Part shown: one piece after another, positions 1-8,849 of the stretch | Numbering within the stretch: position 1 is the first letter of the stretch | Layout: each line of letters begins with the position of its first letter | Assembly (NCBI GenBank): GCA_017635595.1 | Contig: JAGBLF010000002.1 | Location: 1-63,625 of the forward strand | DNA from: Alphaproteobacteria bacterium | Lineage (GTDB): Bacteria; Pseudomonadota; Alphaproteobacteria; RF32; CAG-239 | Length of the DNA: 63,625 nucleotides | Direction of reading: 5' to 3' | Notes under the pieces: generated by a model | Databases searched by the model: none | Seen by the model: only the letters and a program-made list of their open reading frames with translations | What the model was told of the DNA's origin: nothing | Position numbers and translations under genes: made by a program

Positions 1-1
1 A

Positions 2-250
2 AAAACAGATGGTTTAACTGATGTAGCAGTTGTAACAGCAATGTCTCGTGCAGATGTAGCGTATTGGCATGAAAAAACAATAAGTTGCTTAAAGAATAAA
101 ATGACACCCCAAGAAATGCAAACATTGCATGAATCATGGCCGGATAAAACTAAAGAATGTATGAAAGAATACACAAATATAATTAATAATATGGCGGCTC
201 AAATATATCCAAAATTAAAAACATTGCCACAATATCAATTTAAGAAGTAG
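2..250 (+). CDS. 3' end of an unrecognised gene (partial)
   Basis: The reading frame is open from the first bases of the window and ends in TAG, so 82 codons of a gene that begins upstream are visible. An in-frame ATG at 41 exists but has no ribosome-binding site, so it is probably internal. The visible part is polar, with two cysteines and no membrane segment; I do not recognise a family. A clear terminator follows within 10 bases, supporting this as a real gene end. Confidence 0.5.
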   Translation, partial: KTDGLTDVAVVTAMSRADVAYWHEKTISCLKNKMTPQEMQTLHESWPDKTKECMKEYTNIINNMAAQIYPKLKTLPQYQFKK

Positions 251-257
251 TTTCCTA

Positions 258-306
258 AAAATGTTAAACTTTCCTGTCAATCCGCACAAAGTTTAACATT
301 TTTTTG
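258..306 (+). terminator. Rho-independent terminator
   Basis: A 13-bp AT-rich stem (AAAATGTTAAACT at 258-270, its complement at 290-302) with a 19-nt loop runs into a T tract at 300-305. It lies just after the partial gene and ends its transcript. Confidence 0.75.
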
Positions 307-394
307 TTTGAGGTATTTTAGCCGTTTTCAAAACTATAAAATTTTGGGGCAGTCCTGATAATAACTACGGCTTCGTAGCGACTTATTGCAGTGC

Positions 395-423
395 TTGACA
401 TTATAATTGGTATTATATAACAT
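395..423 (+). promoter_or_regulatory. sigma-70-type promoter of the DUF805 gene
   Basis: TTGACA at 395-400 is followed 17 bases later by TAACAT (418-423). A small hairpin (CTACG/CGTAG, 365-378) lies just upstream. The start codon of the next gene is 36 bases downstream. Confidence 0.5.
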
Positions 424-458
424 ATACCTGTCAGTCACCTTTATATGGAAGTAATTTT

Positions 459-998
459 ATGGATAATCAAGAAGATACACAGATTAAACCGTATAAAAAG
501 AAAAGTCTTTTGCTTGATTTATTGACATTTTTCTTTTCAAACGCAGGGTATTTTGGACGTTTAGATTATCTTGGCGTTGTTTGTATTTTTAGTCTCTTGT
601 TAGAGCAAGTTATGAAATTAGGCTATATTTCGGCCGATATATGTGTCTATATGATGTTTTTTTGTGCTAGTATTGCTGCCGTGCAAAAAAGATGCCGGGA
701 TATAGGTATTAAAGGGACTTTTTTGGTGGCTGTTTTTTCAATATTACTCCCTGTTGAGTTTTATTTAAAATACTGTCGCTTGCATGATTTTGTTTTTCAA
801 AATCACTGGAAAGCCGGTGTCGGTTTTGTTGTTTTAATATTGTTGTTATGTCATGTTTTTTTATTGTCGGTTCCGGGCAAATCTGAAAAGAATTCCGGGT
901 TGACCAGTCCTTTGTTAAAATATCCGTATATTTATACAAGTATCTGTTTTATAGGTTATTTAATCGGATTTTATCTGCTGATACAATACAAAGGTTAA
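459..998 (+). CDS. DUF805 family inner-membrane protein
   Basis: A 179-residue integral membrane protein. After a charged N-terminus it shows the DUF805 pattern: an FGRLDYLG motif at the start of the first helix, several hydrophobic helices, a QKRCRDIG motif in the place of the usual R-x-HD motif, and a final VPG turn followed by a polar tail. DUF805 proteins (such as E. coli YhaH) sit in the inner membrane and have no established role. The start is ATG with GGAAG 7 bases upstream. It has its own promoter and is convergent with the next gene. The family call rests on these motifs and is moderately sure. Confidence 0.65.
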   Translation: MDNQEDTQIKPYKKKSLLLDLLTFFFSNAGYFGRLDYLGVVCIFSLLLEQVMKLGYISADICVYMMFFCASIAAVQKRCRDIGIKGTFLVAVFSILLPVEFYLKYCRLHDFVFQNHWKAGVGFVVLILLLCHVFLLSVPGKSEKNSGLTSPLLKYPYIYTSICFIGYLIGFYLLIQYKG

Positions 999-1018
999 CC
1001 GTTTTTACACCATAAATC

Positions 1019-1062
1019 AACCGATTTTCTATCTAAACAACACACAAATCAGATAATCGGTT
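1019..1062 (+). terminator. probable terminator between convergent genes
   Basis: AACCGATT (1019-1026) pairs with AATCGGTT (1055-1062), with a second short ATCT/AGAT pairing inside, and a weak T run follows. It lies between two genes that point at each other. Confidence 0.4.
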
Positions 1063-1077
1063 CTCCCTTTTGGTAAT

Positions 1078-2064
1078 TTAATAGATTTTGGTATCTATTT
1101 CTCTGATTTGCAGAGTCGGAATTTTCGGAATATTGCGTTTTGCTGCTGCATTTATTTTTTCGGTGCTTTCTGCAATATATTTATTAAATTGCTGCTTGTG
1201 CGCAAAATATTCTTGCAAGAAAGGAATTTCATTACTTTTGTCGGCAATATCCGTGAGATTATACATTGCAACAGGGACGCTTTGAGCGTTACTGGTTGTT
1301 TCGGCCGAGCTTCGATTAAAACTGTATTCGGTGCATAGTATACCTTTAGTTTCAGGATCTCGCACAGGTTGTCCGTTGTCATCAACTTGAGCTACACACA
1401 GTTTGAAATGTAAGCCGCTTCGCGTATTTCCGGTACTGCGTACAATACAGGCATAGACACCGGCGCCAATTCGGTTGTCGGCGGCATCACGCTCCATACG
1501 TTGAGAAACAGTCAGCCCTTTCGGATTGTTGATGTGCAAATCTTTACATGCAGCATTCAAATCTTTAATGATTTGCGGACAAGAGTTCATATTGCTCAGT
1601 AATTTATCGACAGTTCGCGCATATTCCGGGCATCCGCTTTTTATGGCAGCATCTTTGATGGTATTAAAAGCGGCAAAAGCACAGTAAAATCTTAAGCAGG
1701 CGGTTGGTACACTGCCAAAAATATTTTGCAATGCTTTTCTGCGATTGGATGTACAATATTTCCCAAAACGTCGGTCAGCTCTTTCCGCAGGTTGCATTTT
1801 TTGAACGCGCTCCTGAAGCATATTATCCAGTATATGCATAAAAGGTGCGCGTGTTTCGGCTAAATGATGTTGTTTATATTCATCATAGGTTGATATAACT
1901 TTTTCGATTGTGTCAGTTTTTTGATCTGATGTCTGCTCTGACTGAGCATGAGCCGTGTGGGTTGTCAAACCGATTGTGACCGCCAGAATAATTTGCTTAA
2001 TGCGTTGCGGTATTGCTCGAAACGCTTTTTGCTGTTTATACTCCTGTAATTGTTTCTTATCCAT
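1078..2064 (-). CDS. unrecognised secreted protein
   Basis: A 328-residue protein with a long basic N-region, a hydrophobic core (IILAVTIGLTTHTAHA) and an A-x-A site, so probably exported by Sec. The mature part is mostly helical and polar and contains about eight cysteines, which could pair as disulfides in the periplasm. I do not recognise a family. ATG at 2064 is chosen because GAGG lies 6 bases upstream; an in-frame TTG four codons earlier has no such signal. It stands alone, divergent from the MORN/patatin pair. Confidence 0.7.
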   Translation of the reverse strand: MDKKQLQEYKQQKAFRAIPQRIKQIILAVTIGLTTHTAHAQSEQTSDQKTDTIEKVISTYDEYKQHHLAETRAPFMHILDNMLQERVQKMQPAERADRRFGKYCTSNRRKALQNIFGSVPTACLRFYCAFAAFNTIKDAAIKSGCPEYARTVDKLLSNMNSCPQIIKDLNAACKDLHINNPKGLTVSQRMERDAADNRIGAGVYACIVRSTGNTRSGLHFKLCVAQVDDNGQPVRDPETKGILCTEYSFNRSSAETTSNAQSVPVAMYNLTDIADKSNEIPFLQEYFAHKQQFNKYIAESTEKINAAAKRNIPKIPTLQIREIDTKIY

Positions 2065-2228
2065 ATTATGCCTCAATCTTCTCGGTTGGAATGTATTATA
2101 ACATAATTTTTTGTCAAAAACAAGATTCTTTGTAAGAAAAAATCATTTTTTTTACACAAAATCTGTATCATATACCATATAGACTTGAAATTTCCGATTT
2201 TGAAAGTATTATTTCTACAGAGGTGCTT

Positions 2229-2774
2229 ATGAAAAAATATCTGTTTTATGTGTCCGTTTTATTTGTTTTGCTGGCAGCCGTTAAGGCTCAGGCAAAAGCA
2301 ATCGATGAAGTTAAAGATTATGATTGTTCCGAAAAGGAAGATAATCGTATTTATTGTGTTTATAAAAATACACAGAAACCGGTTACGGGTAAAATCAAAA
2401 AACGGCAAGGCGATAATTATGTCAGTATTGAGAATTTTTCGAAGGGATATCTTGACGGATTATGCAGTTATTTTAATGCGGACGGCGGAATTCAGGAACG
2501 CTCTTATTATAAGCAAGGAATAAAAAACGGTACATCTAAACTTTATTACCCCAACCGCAGTTTTAAGAGCGTTATCAATTATAAAGACGGAAAACTTGAC
2601 GGTATGATTGATATTTATGATAAAGACGGGCAGTTAATCGGCCGTATGAAATATAAAAAAGGTAAGCTTACACATGGATATTGTGTAAATTCAGAGGGTA
2701 AAAAAGAAGATTTTTCTCGCGAATTTATCAAAAATCACGAAGAAAATGAATTGGTAACATGCGGGGCTCAATGA
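2229..2774 (+). CDS. exported MORN-repeat (YwqK-like) protein
   Basis: A 181-residue protein with a signal peptide (MKKYLFYVSVLFVLLAAVKAQA). The mature part carries degenerate MORN-variant repeats of about 23 residues built around GxLDGL, GIKNGT, GKLDGM and GKLTHG. Such repeats fold as beta hairpins and bind lipids or proteins; databases often label them YwqK-like antitoxin without functional evidence. ATG at 2229 is preferred over GTG at 2223 because AGAGG lies 5 bases upstream. Its stop overlaps the patatin start in an ATGA, so the two are translationally coupled; a joint role at a membrane is possible but is inference. Confidence 0.7.
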   Translation: MKKYLFYVSVLFVLLAAVKAQAKAIDEVKDYDCSEKEDNRIYCVYKNTQKPVTGKIKKRQGDNYVSIENFSKGYLDGLCSYFNADGGIQERSYYKQGIKNGTSKLYYPNRSFKSVINYKDGKLDGMIDIYDKDGQLIGRMKYKKGKLTHGYCVNSEGKKEDFSREFIKNHEENELVTCGAQ

Positions 2775-3616
2775 CAACAGGTTTAGTTCTCGAGGGCGGG
2801 GCTCATCGTGCCATTTATACCGCCGGTGTTTTAGATGCTTTTATGGAAAACAATATTACCTTTGATGGGGTGATTGGTGTTTCTGCCGGTGCGATTCACG
2901 GTTGCGCGTTTGTTTCCGGTCAGCGGGGACGGAGCATAGGATATACTCTAAAATACGCCTCCGATAAGCGTTATATGAGCTATTATTCGCTTATAACCAC
3001 CGGGAATATGGTCGGTGAGCAGTTTTGTTATCATGAATTGCCGGAAAAGCTTTTTCCGTTTGACCATAAGGCCTTTGAAAGCTCGCCGACGAAATTTTAT
3101 GTGACTTGCAGTAATTTGGAAACCGGTGAGGCAGAATATATTTATTGCGATGAACTTAGAACGAAAATGCCGTATTTAAGGGCATCGGCCTCTATGCCGT
3201 TTGTGTCGCAAATCAGCCATATCAACGGTAAAAGTTACTTAGACGGCGGTATCAGCGACAGTATTCCGGTACGCGCTTTTCAAAAACTCGGATACGATAA
3301 ATGTGTGGTTGTACAAACGCGCAATGCCGGCTATCGCAAAGGTAAAAATAAATTGGCATGGTTGGCCCATCTGGTGTATCGGCGTTATCCTAAGTTTATT
3401 GAGGCAATTACAAACCGTCATGTTATGTACAATAAAGAAATGACGGATATTGAGCAAATGCAAAAAGAGGGCAAAGTTTTTGTTATTCAGCCGAGCAGAT
3501 ATGAAAAAATAAGCCATACCGAAAAAAATCCTGATATTTTGCGTAAAGTCTATGAGCTCGGGCGTGCTGATGCCTTAGCTGTTTTACCGAGAATGAAACA
3601 ATTTTTACAATCTTAA
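2771..3616 (+). CDS. patatin-like phospholipase (YjjU/RssA type)
   Basis: A 281-residue patatin-fold hydrolase that probably releases fatty acids from phospholipids. The nucleophile elbow GVSAG is near residue 40 and the catalytic Asp is in LDGGISDSIPV near residue 157. The oxyanion-hole segment is LEGGAHRAIYTAG, the variant glycine loop usual for the YjjU subgroup. There is no signal peptide, so it is cytoplasmic or peripheral. The start at 2771 overlaps the MORN gene stop (ATGA) and has CGGGG just upstream; the ATG at 2759 lacks a site. It ends one base from tadA on the other strand. Confidence 0.85.
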   Translation: MTTGLVLEGGAHRAIYTAGVLDAFMENNITFDGVIGVSAGAIHGCAFVSGQRGRSIGYTLKYASDKRYMSYYSLITTGNMVGEQFCYHELPEKLFPFDHKAFESSPTKFYVTCSNLETGEAEYIYCDELRTKMPYLRASASMPFVSQISHINGKSYLDGGISDSIPVRAFQKLGYDKCVVVQTRNAGYRKGKNKLAWLAHLVYRRYPKFIEAITNRHVMYNKEMTDIEQMQKEGKVFVIQPSRYEKISHTEKNPDILRKVYELGRADALAVLPRMKQFLQS

Positions 3617-3617
3617 A

Positions 3618-4070
3618 TCAGCGTTTGTTTTTGAAAAATTCTTTTAAAACGGCCGCACATTCTTTGGCCATAATGCCGCCTTCAATATGCGGTTTATGGT
3701 GGCAGGTCGGGGCATTATAAAATTTAACGCCGCTGACAACGGCACCGCCTTTAGTATCTTCGGCACCGAAATATATATTTTTGATGCGGGCAAAAGAAAC
3801 GGCTGCCGCACACATGGTGCATGGTTCTAAAGTGACATACATATCCATATCCCATAAGCGTGTCGTATTTAATTTTCGACAAGCTCTTTGAATGGCTAAA
3901 ATTTCGGCATGCGCGGTGGCATCGCCGCTGTGTGCGCTTTGATTATATGCCTTTGCGATAATTTCGTCGGTTGCCGGATTAACAATAAGCGCACCGACGG
4001 GAACTTCATCTTCTGCAGCGGCCTGAAGGGCTAAATCGAGAGCAATTTGCATATATTCATCTTTAGTCAT
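3618..4070 (-). CDS. tadA: tRNA-specific adenosine deaminase TadA
   Basis: A 150-residue zinc deaminase that converts A34 of tRNA-Arg(ACG) to inosine so that one tRNA reads several Arg codons. The zinc and catalytic motifs are intact: HAE near residue 55 (His ligand plus catalytic Glu) and PCTMC near residue 84 (two Cys ligands). Length and the N-terminal MTKDEYMQIALDLALQAA helix fit TadA rather than a guanine or dCMP deaminase. It is divergent from rluB-rsmD, an arrangement common in Alphaproteobacteria. Confidence 0.93.
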   Translation of the reverse strand: MTKDEYMQIALDLALQAAAEDEVPVGALIVNPATDEIIAKAYNQSAHSGDATAHAEILAIQRACRKLNTTRLWDMDMYVTLEPCTMCAAAVSFARIKNIYFGAEDTKGGAVVSGVKFYNAPTCHHKPHIEGGIMAKECAAVLKEFFKNKR

Positions 4071-4132
4071 AGTTCACCTTTTTTTCATACTTTTAGGATA
4101 TTATATATTCAATTTGGTAAAAAGGAAGTAAA

Positions 4133-4849
4133 ATGACGGAAAGAATTGCAAAATTTATAGCACGGAGCGGCGTATGTTCCCGACGTGCGGCGGAGGAGCT
4201 GATTAAACAGCAACGCGTTACCGTTGACGGCAAAGTTATCGAAAGTCCGGCTTTCAATGTGGAGGGAACGGAAAAAATTTTGCTCGACGGCGAAAAATTG
4301 CCCGAAATTGAAAATACGCGGCTGTGGCTGTATTATAAGCCGGTCGGGTTGGTAACAACACATAAAGACACCGATGACCGTCCGACCGTATTTGATAATT
4401 TGCCGGTCGGGATGCCGCGTGTGATTAGTGTCGGGCGCTTAGATTTAAATTCTGAGGGGTTATTGCTTTTGACTAATAGCGGCGAGTTGTCACGTAAGTT
4501 GGAATTGCCGTCCAACGGGTGGAGCCGGCGATATAAAGTGCGGGTTCATGGGTTCGCCGATAAGAAAAAATTGGCAGATTTGAGCAAAGGTGCGTTAATT
4601 GACGGGGTGCAATACGGACCTGCCAAAATCGAAATCGAAAGTCAGAACGGTTCAAACAGTTGGCTTTTGGTGACTTTGACCGAAGGCAAAAATCGCGAAA
4701 TTCGCAAATTGATGAAGTCCATCGGATTAGAAGTGGCACGACTCATTCGTTTGTCGTACGGACCGTTTCAACTCGGCAACCTGAAAAAAGGCGAGGTTAG
4801 GGAAGTGCCGCAAAAAGTTTTGAAAGAACAGCTGGGAAACAAAATATGA
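4133..4849 (+). CDS. rluB: 23S rRNA pseudouridine synthase, RluB/RsuA family
   Basis: A 238-residue rRNA pseudouridine synthase. An N-terminal S4 RNA-binding domain (residues about 3-45, with SGVCSRRAAEELI) is followed by the synthase domain with the catalytic Asp in GRLDLNSEGLLLLTN and the late motif EGKNREIRKLM. It isomerises one uridine in rRNA; sequence alone does not settle whether the target is 23S (RluB) or 16S (RsuA), and RluB is favoured by the neighbouring rsmD. AAAGGAAG precedes the ATG. The stop overlaps the rsmD start (ATGA). Confidence 0.88.
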   Translation: MTERIAKFIARSGVCSRRAAEELIKQQRVTVDGKVIESPAFNVEGTEKILLDGEKLPEIENTRLWLYYKPVGLVTTHKDTDDRPTVFDNLPVGMPRVISVGRLDLNSEGLLLLTNSGELSRKLELPSNGWSRRYKVRVHGFADKKKLADLSKGALIDGVQYGPAKIEIESQNGSNSWLLVTLTEGKNREIRKLMKSIGLEVARLIRLSYGPFQLGNLKKGEVREVPQKVLKEQLGNKI

Positions 4850-5388
4850 GAATAGTAGCTGGGAAATATCGCGGTAAAAAATTGTGGGCCCCCGAAGGTA
4901 AAGATGTTCGGCCGACATCCGAGCGTGCCAGAGAGGCGATTTTTAATATTTTATATTCGCACTTAGGCGGTGACTATTCAAATATGAATATAGCCGATAT
5001 TTTTGCCGGCACAGGGGCCTTCGGGTTTGAGGCTATATCGCGCGGTTTTAAAAGTGTGACCTTTGTCGATATTAATACGATGGCCGTTGAGAAAAATGCC
5101 AAGCTTTTTACGACGGAAGCCGAAAAGATTAAAATTGTGCGTTCCGATGCCACTCGATTACCACGTATCCGACAAAAATTTAATATGATTTTTATGGATG
5201 CGCCATATGCCCGCGGTCTGACCGAAAAAGTTTTAGAACAAATTATCCAAAAAGAATGGCTTGCGGAAAAGGCCCTCTGTATTGTCGAGGTGCGCGAAGA
5301 CGAGGTATTTCCGGTGTCTGATGCATTTGAATTGATTGATGAAAGAGAATATGGATTGGCACGTATTCTGTTTTTCAGATTAAAATAA
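4846..5388 (+). CDS. rsmD: 16S rRNA (guanine-966 N2)-methyltransferase RsmD
   Basis: A 180-residue SAM-dependent methyltransferase acting on G966 of 16S rRNA. Seen: the family start MRIVAGKYRGKKL, the substrate segment RPTSERAREAIFNIL, SAM-binding DIFAGTGAFGFEAISRG near residue 49, and the catalytic DAPY near residue 124 in the usual (N/D)PPY place. It is translationally coupled to rluB. Confidence 0.92.
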   Translation: MRIVAGKYRGKKLWAPEGKDVRPTSERAREAIFNILYSHLGGDYSNMNIADIFAGTGAFGFEAISRGFKSVTFVDINTMAVEKNAKLFTTEAEKIKIVRSDATRLPRIRQKFNMIFMDAPYARGLTEKVLEQIIQKEWLAEKALCIVEVREDEVFPVSDAFELIDEREYGLARILFFRLK

Positions 5389-5406
5389 TTTTTTTGTCAA
5401 AAGTTG

Positions 5407-5435
5407 TTGCTATTTATTTTAATTTATGCTACATT
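5407..5435 (+). promoter_or_regulatory. promoter of the Pro-Ala-linker protein
   Basis: TTGCTA (5407-5412), a 17-base spacer, then TACATT (5430-5435). An in-frame ATG at 5426 falls between the two boxes, which rules it out as the start codon of this transcript. Confidence 0.55.
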
Positions 5436-5467
5436 TAAGGCAACATCATACTCAAACGGGAGGAAAC

Positions 5468-8065
5468 ATGGCCAAGACACATATTGAGAATACACAACTT
5501 CCTGATATTAAAGAAGAATATACCGAGGAAAGCGTTGCAGAAAAGCTCAATAACAAATTACGTGAGCTGCGTGCGGTAATGCGTGCCAATAATGAAGAAG
5601 AGGCGGAAGCTGCCGCTATGCTGGAAAAGGTTAAGCAGGATGCCGCACAAGATGAAGAAAATCATGTACAGCCGGCGTACAGTGCCGAAGAAATCGCCCG
5701 TGAAGAAAAAGCTCTTAAAGAGAGCTTTGATAATCAAAACTATATGGATGAAGCCAAAGAAATTACCAAACAACAACAATGGCTTAAAGAATACGGTCAG
5801 TCGTTTGTACAACTGTATCAGATTAAAGAAGAACATGATAAGCGCGGTGAGCCTGAAAAACTTGTTTTGACGGAAATTGATTTGGCTGAAAATAAAGATA
5901 TTTTGACTGAAGATCAATACAATAAAATGAATGCCGATCCCGAAGGAAAATTGCGCGAGCTGGCTTTGCGTGTTGAGGGCGGCGAAGATAATTTTGATAT
6001 AGTCATGACCGAATACAATATCCCGAACAGCGATAAAAAACTCAAAATGCAGCTCTCTTTTGATGATGATACCTTAGCGCAAATGAATGCCGAAAAAATG
6101 AAACGAATTTTTGAGTTTTGTGAAAAATACGGCTTGTCAACGGCAGATATGTCGGTTCATTACGGCTATGACGGAAGTATTGATATCAGTGAAGAATTAC
6201 GTGTTCAGCAAGATCGCTTAAATGAAATGATGGCTCAGGCCAGAGATTTGATTGAAAAAGAAGGTCAGGCTCGTGATGATCTTGAGGGTAAGATAGTCGA
6301 AGAACATACTAAAGCCGTACAAAAAGAATATGATGAGATTGTGGCTGCTAACGGCGGTGTTGTTCCGGAAGGTTTGTCAAAAGAAGACATTGCCGAGGGG
6401 CCGATTATTGAAGATTCCGAATTGTTGGCTGAAGGTAAATCCAGTTTGTTATCGGCAGATCGAGATGAATTAAATAAGGATTTCGGACAAAATGCACAAG
6501 CTCCTGCTCCTGCTCCGGCACCTGCTCCGGCTCCGGCACCTGCACCTGCTCCGGCACAAAATCAAGCTGCTATATCTCAAAAAAAAGCTGAGGAGCAATT
6601 TGAAGAGTGGATCGGTTCACCAAAGGGGTTGGGAAAACGTAAAGGGTATTCTTATTTTAAGCGTCATACCGGATGGTTCGGCACTGGGTGGACACAGTTT
6701 GTTGTTTACGATTCCGAAGATAAAGATAATTTAAGTGAAGACGGCCGTAAGGATAAAGACGGACACTATAAATGGCATTATGCTTTCAAGTTATATGTTA
6801 AAGTAGATAATAACGGCTTGCACATAGCTTATCGTATGCCTAATAACAAAAAATTGGATGAATATGTTATTGACGGCATTGTCAGCCAGCTTAAAGATTT
6901 AGGATATACGCATGTTAATTTCCCTGCGGGCATACCAGATGCCGAGAAAAGTATGTGGCGTAAAATATTGGCGGAAAAAGGTCTTATTCCGGTCGGGATC
7001 AGTTTGGATCGCTCAAAAGCAGAGGGTATGTTGAAAGCCGCTAAAGAAAAATTGAGTACTGAAGCATACAATAAGTTCAAATGGAAACTCGGCTTGCAAA
7101 TGGATAAAAATAATAAATCCAAAGGTAAGGTTGTTGACAGTTCCGAACAGGCTTTTATCGACGGTTTGATTAATTCGCATAAGTATGCGGCATTTACTGA
7201 CGGCTTTACGCTTAACTTAAAAGGCAAAATGCAACGTATTTTGCGTGAACGAAATCCGGAAATGGGTGCTGTTAATAAGATTGCCGCATTCAGAACGCTC
7301 AGCACTTTATACAAATTGTATGCCGATGCGGTTGATAAGGGCATAAGTTTGTCTGAGAACCCTATGTTATCACAAAAAGAAAAAGATCTAATAAATGATG
7401 CGCATTTAAACGGCAATCCGGAGAAATTCAATCTCGGACAGATGGAACAGTTATTTGATATATTGTATAGAAGACAGGTTAATGAAACTCGGACAGAGTT
7501 GTATGCACAACTCGTTGAAGAACGTACCAATCCGGGAGGTTTTGCAAAGCGCCCGCCAAAAGCAATTGTCAGCGATATGTACAAAAATGCTCGTAACGGT
7601 TGCGATGCCATTAATGAAGATTTGGCATCGAAAGGTGTTGATGAAATCGGGCTTATTAAATCTGCGGATGTTTCTTTGGAATTTGCTGATTTCTTGAATA
7701 ATTATTGGCCGGAGTATGTTCGCCGCCATCCGTTAAAGCAAAACGGCGCCGGACGAAGTGAAGGCAATTCCGGACCGAAAGAACAGCCTGACGGGAAATC
7801 TAAAGGTAAAGTTAAAGAAATTTCTAAAGGTATGGTAGAAACCGTTGTTAAAGGAGATGACGAGGGTAAAAAATCTGTCGGACAGGTTGAAGAACCGACG
7901 AGGCAGAAAAAGACAGGACCGAGCAAAGTTAAATCCAATCCTAAAATGCCAAAACAAGTTCTTCGTCAGCAGACAGAAAATTCCATGACTGCTGCTCGTT
8001 CTCGTTCGGCTTCAGTCGCAACGTATACACAAGTACAAAAGACACGCGGAGATAGGGGAAGTTAA
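5468..8065 (+). CDS. large unrecognised protein with Ala-Pro linker
   Basis: An 865-residue soluble protein of unknown function. Residues 1 to about 340 are highly charged, rich in Glu and Lys and probably coiled-coil. An alternating Ala-Pro tract of about 20 residues (roughly 344-364) acts as a stiff linker. A folded central region of about 370 residues follows (GYSYFKRHTGWFGTGWTQF onwards, with aromatic and Gly-rich strands), and the tail is basic and disordered (Lys-rich, then QTENSMTAARSRSASVA). There is no signal peptide or membrane segment. ATG at 5468 is chosen for GGGAGG 4 bases upstream. It is monocistronic, with its own promoter and terminator. A secreted effector or a scaffold are both possible, without direct evidence. 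Confidence 0.8.
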   Translation: MAKTHIENTQLPDIKEEYTEESVAEKLNNKLRELRAVMRANNEEEAEAAAMLEKVKQDAAQDEENHVQPAYSAEEIAREEKALKESFDNQNYMDEAKEITKQQQWLKEYGQSFVQLYQIKEEHDKRGEPEKLVLTEIDLAENKDILTEDQYNKMNADPEGKLRELALRVEGGEDNFDIVMTEYNIPNSDKKLKMQLSFDDDTLAQMNAEKMKRIFEFCEKYGLSTADMSVHYGYDGSIDISEELRVQQDRLNEMMAQARDLIEKEGQARDDLEGKIVEEHTKAVQKEYDEIVAANGGVVPEGLSKEDIAEGPIIEDSELLAEGKSSLLSADRDELNKDFGQNAQAPAPAPAPAPAPAPAPAPAQNQAAISQKKAEEQFEEWIGSPKGLGKRKGYSYFKRHTGWFGTGWTQFVVYDSEDKDNLSEDGRKDKDGHYKWHYAFKLYVKVDNNGLHIAYRMPNNKKLDEYVIDGIVSQLKDLGYTHVNFPAGIPDAEKSMWRKILAEKGLIPVGISLDRSKAEGMLKAAKEKLSTEAYNKFKWKLGLQMDKNNKSKGKVVDSSEQAFIDGLINSHKYAAFTDGFTLNLKGKMQRILRERNPEMGAVNKIAAFRTLSTLYKLYADAVDKGISLSENPMLSQKEKDLINDAHLNGNPEKFNLGQMEQLFDILYRRQVNETRTELYAQLVEERTNPGGFAKRPPKAIVSDMYKNARNGCDAINEDLASKGVDEIGLIKSADVSLEFADFLNNYWPEYVRRHPLKQNGAGRSEGNSGPKEQPDGKSKGKVKEISKGMVETVVKGDDEGKKSVGQVEEPTRQKKTGPSKVKSNPKMPKQVLRQQTENSMTAARSRSASVATYTQVQKTRGDRGS

Positions 8066-8085
8066 GGATTATATCCTTTATCACA

Positions 8086-8120
8086 AAAAAAGAACCGAAA
8101 TTTTTCGGTTCTTTTTTTTT
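8086..8120. terminator. bidirectional Rho-independent terminator
   Basis: AAAAAAGAACCGAAA (8086-8100) pairs with TTTCGGTTCTTTTTT (8103-8117), with a T tract on the plus side and an A tract (T in the other direction) on the minus side. It separates two convergent genes. Confidence 0.85.
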
Positions 8121-8141
8121 GATAAATATGGAAGAAATGAA

Positions 8142-8777
8142 TTAATAAAATTTCCAAAAAATTTCATTATCATCTCCAGAACAAGCAGTAGCAGCGACAG
8201 CGACGCTCATCGGAACGGGTTGTGTACTACCTCCGGCACATGCATAGACGTTGTCACCTGTTGCAGAACCTGTGCATCCGACTAATGCTGCTGTTGCTCC
8301 GACTTGACCGATTGCAATTAAGCCTGAAGAAGATCCGGATCCCCAATCGTATGTCATAAGTTCCATACAAGCTTCCTCCGGTATACCATCAAAAGACAGC
8401 CAAAAAGCTTTTCCGTAATCACTGCCTCTTTTTTCATTTGGATAGAAACCGACAGAACCTCCAAATGCATTTTCTATTGCGGTACCATCAGAATTCCACA
8501 TTTCATCAGGAATAACATGGGCTTTCTTAAAAATTTGTAATGATGATCCTGCTGTATTTACGCCTCCAGCATCCCATACATATTTTTTTTGCGTACCATA
8601 CAAAGTTCTGATATTACTGACTATTTGTGAAACCTGATCAACAGTTTTATTTATCTTAAATTTCATCATAGCTTTGGAATAGCCGGCAATGCCACCCACG
8701 GATAACACGCCGATAATGGCTAAAACACCAAGCATTTCAATCATTGAACGACCATTTTCGTTATTTGAATTAATCAC
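8142..8777 (-). CDS. type IV prepilin-like protein
   Basis: A 211-residue pilin-like protein. A short polar leader ends in Gly at a prepilin peptidase site, followed by RSMIEMLGVLAIIGVLSVGG: the Glu is at position +5 of the mature chain and the hydrophobic helix is typical of type IVb or PilS-like pilins. Arg replaces the usual Phe or Met at +1. The C-terminal globular part is rich in Gly and Ser and has at least four Cys. The start is GTG with AAGGAG 8 bases upstream. No prepilin peptidase, platform protein or secretin gene is adjacent; the nearest pilus-type ATPase is at 38785-39741. Confidence 0.8.
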   Translation of the reverse strand: MINSNNENGRSMIEMLGVLAIIGVLSVGGIAGYSKAMMKFKINKTVDQVSQIVSNIRTLYGTQKKYVWDAGGVNTAGSSLQIFKKAHVIPDEMWNSDGTAIENAFGGSVGFYPNEKRGSDYGKAFWLSFDGIPEEACMELMTYDWGSGSSSGLIAIGQVGATAALVGCTGSATGDNVYACAGGSTQPVPMSVAVAATACSGDDNEIFWKFY

Positions 8778-8849
8778 AGTAATTTCTCCTTATTCAACAG
8801 TATTAAGATATATATACCGATTTTATTTATAACATAAATTCAAGCATAT

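Noticed and set aside
2229..2774. Calling the MORN protein an antitoxin of a toxin-antitoxin system
   Set aside because: The label comes from database naming of YwqK-like repeats. This protein is exported and its partner is a phospholipase, so no toxin-antitoxin claim is supported.
6829..7611. 260-codon antisense frame inside the Pro-Ala-linker gene
   Set aside because: Opposite a gene with a good start, promoter and terminator; the antisense product is typical of a shadow frame (Ser/Leu/Cys-rich) and has no leader.
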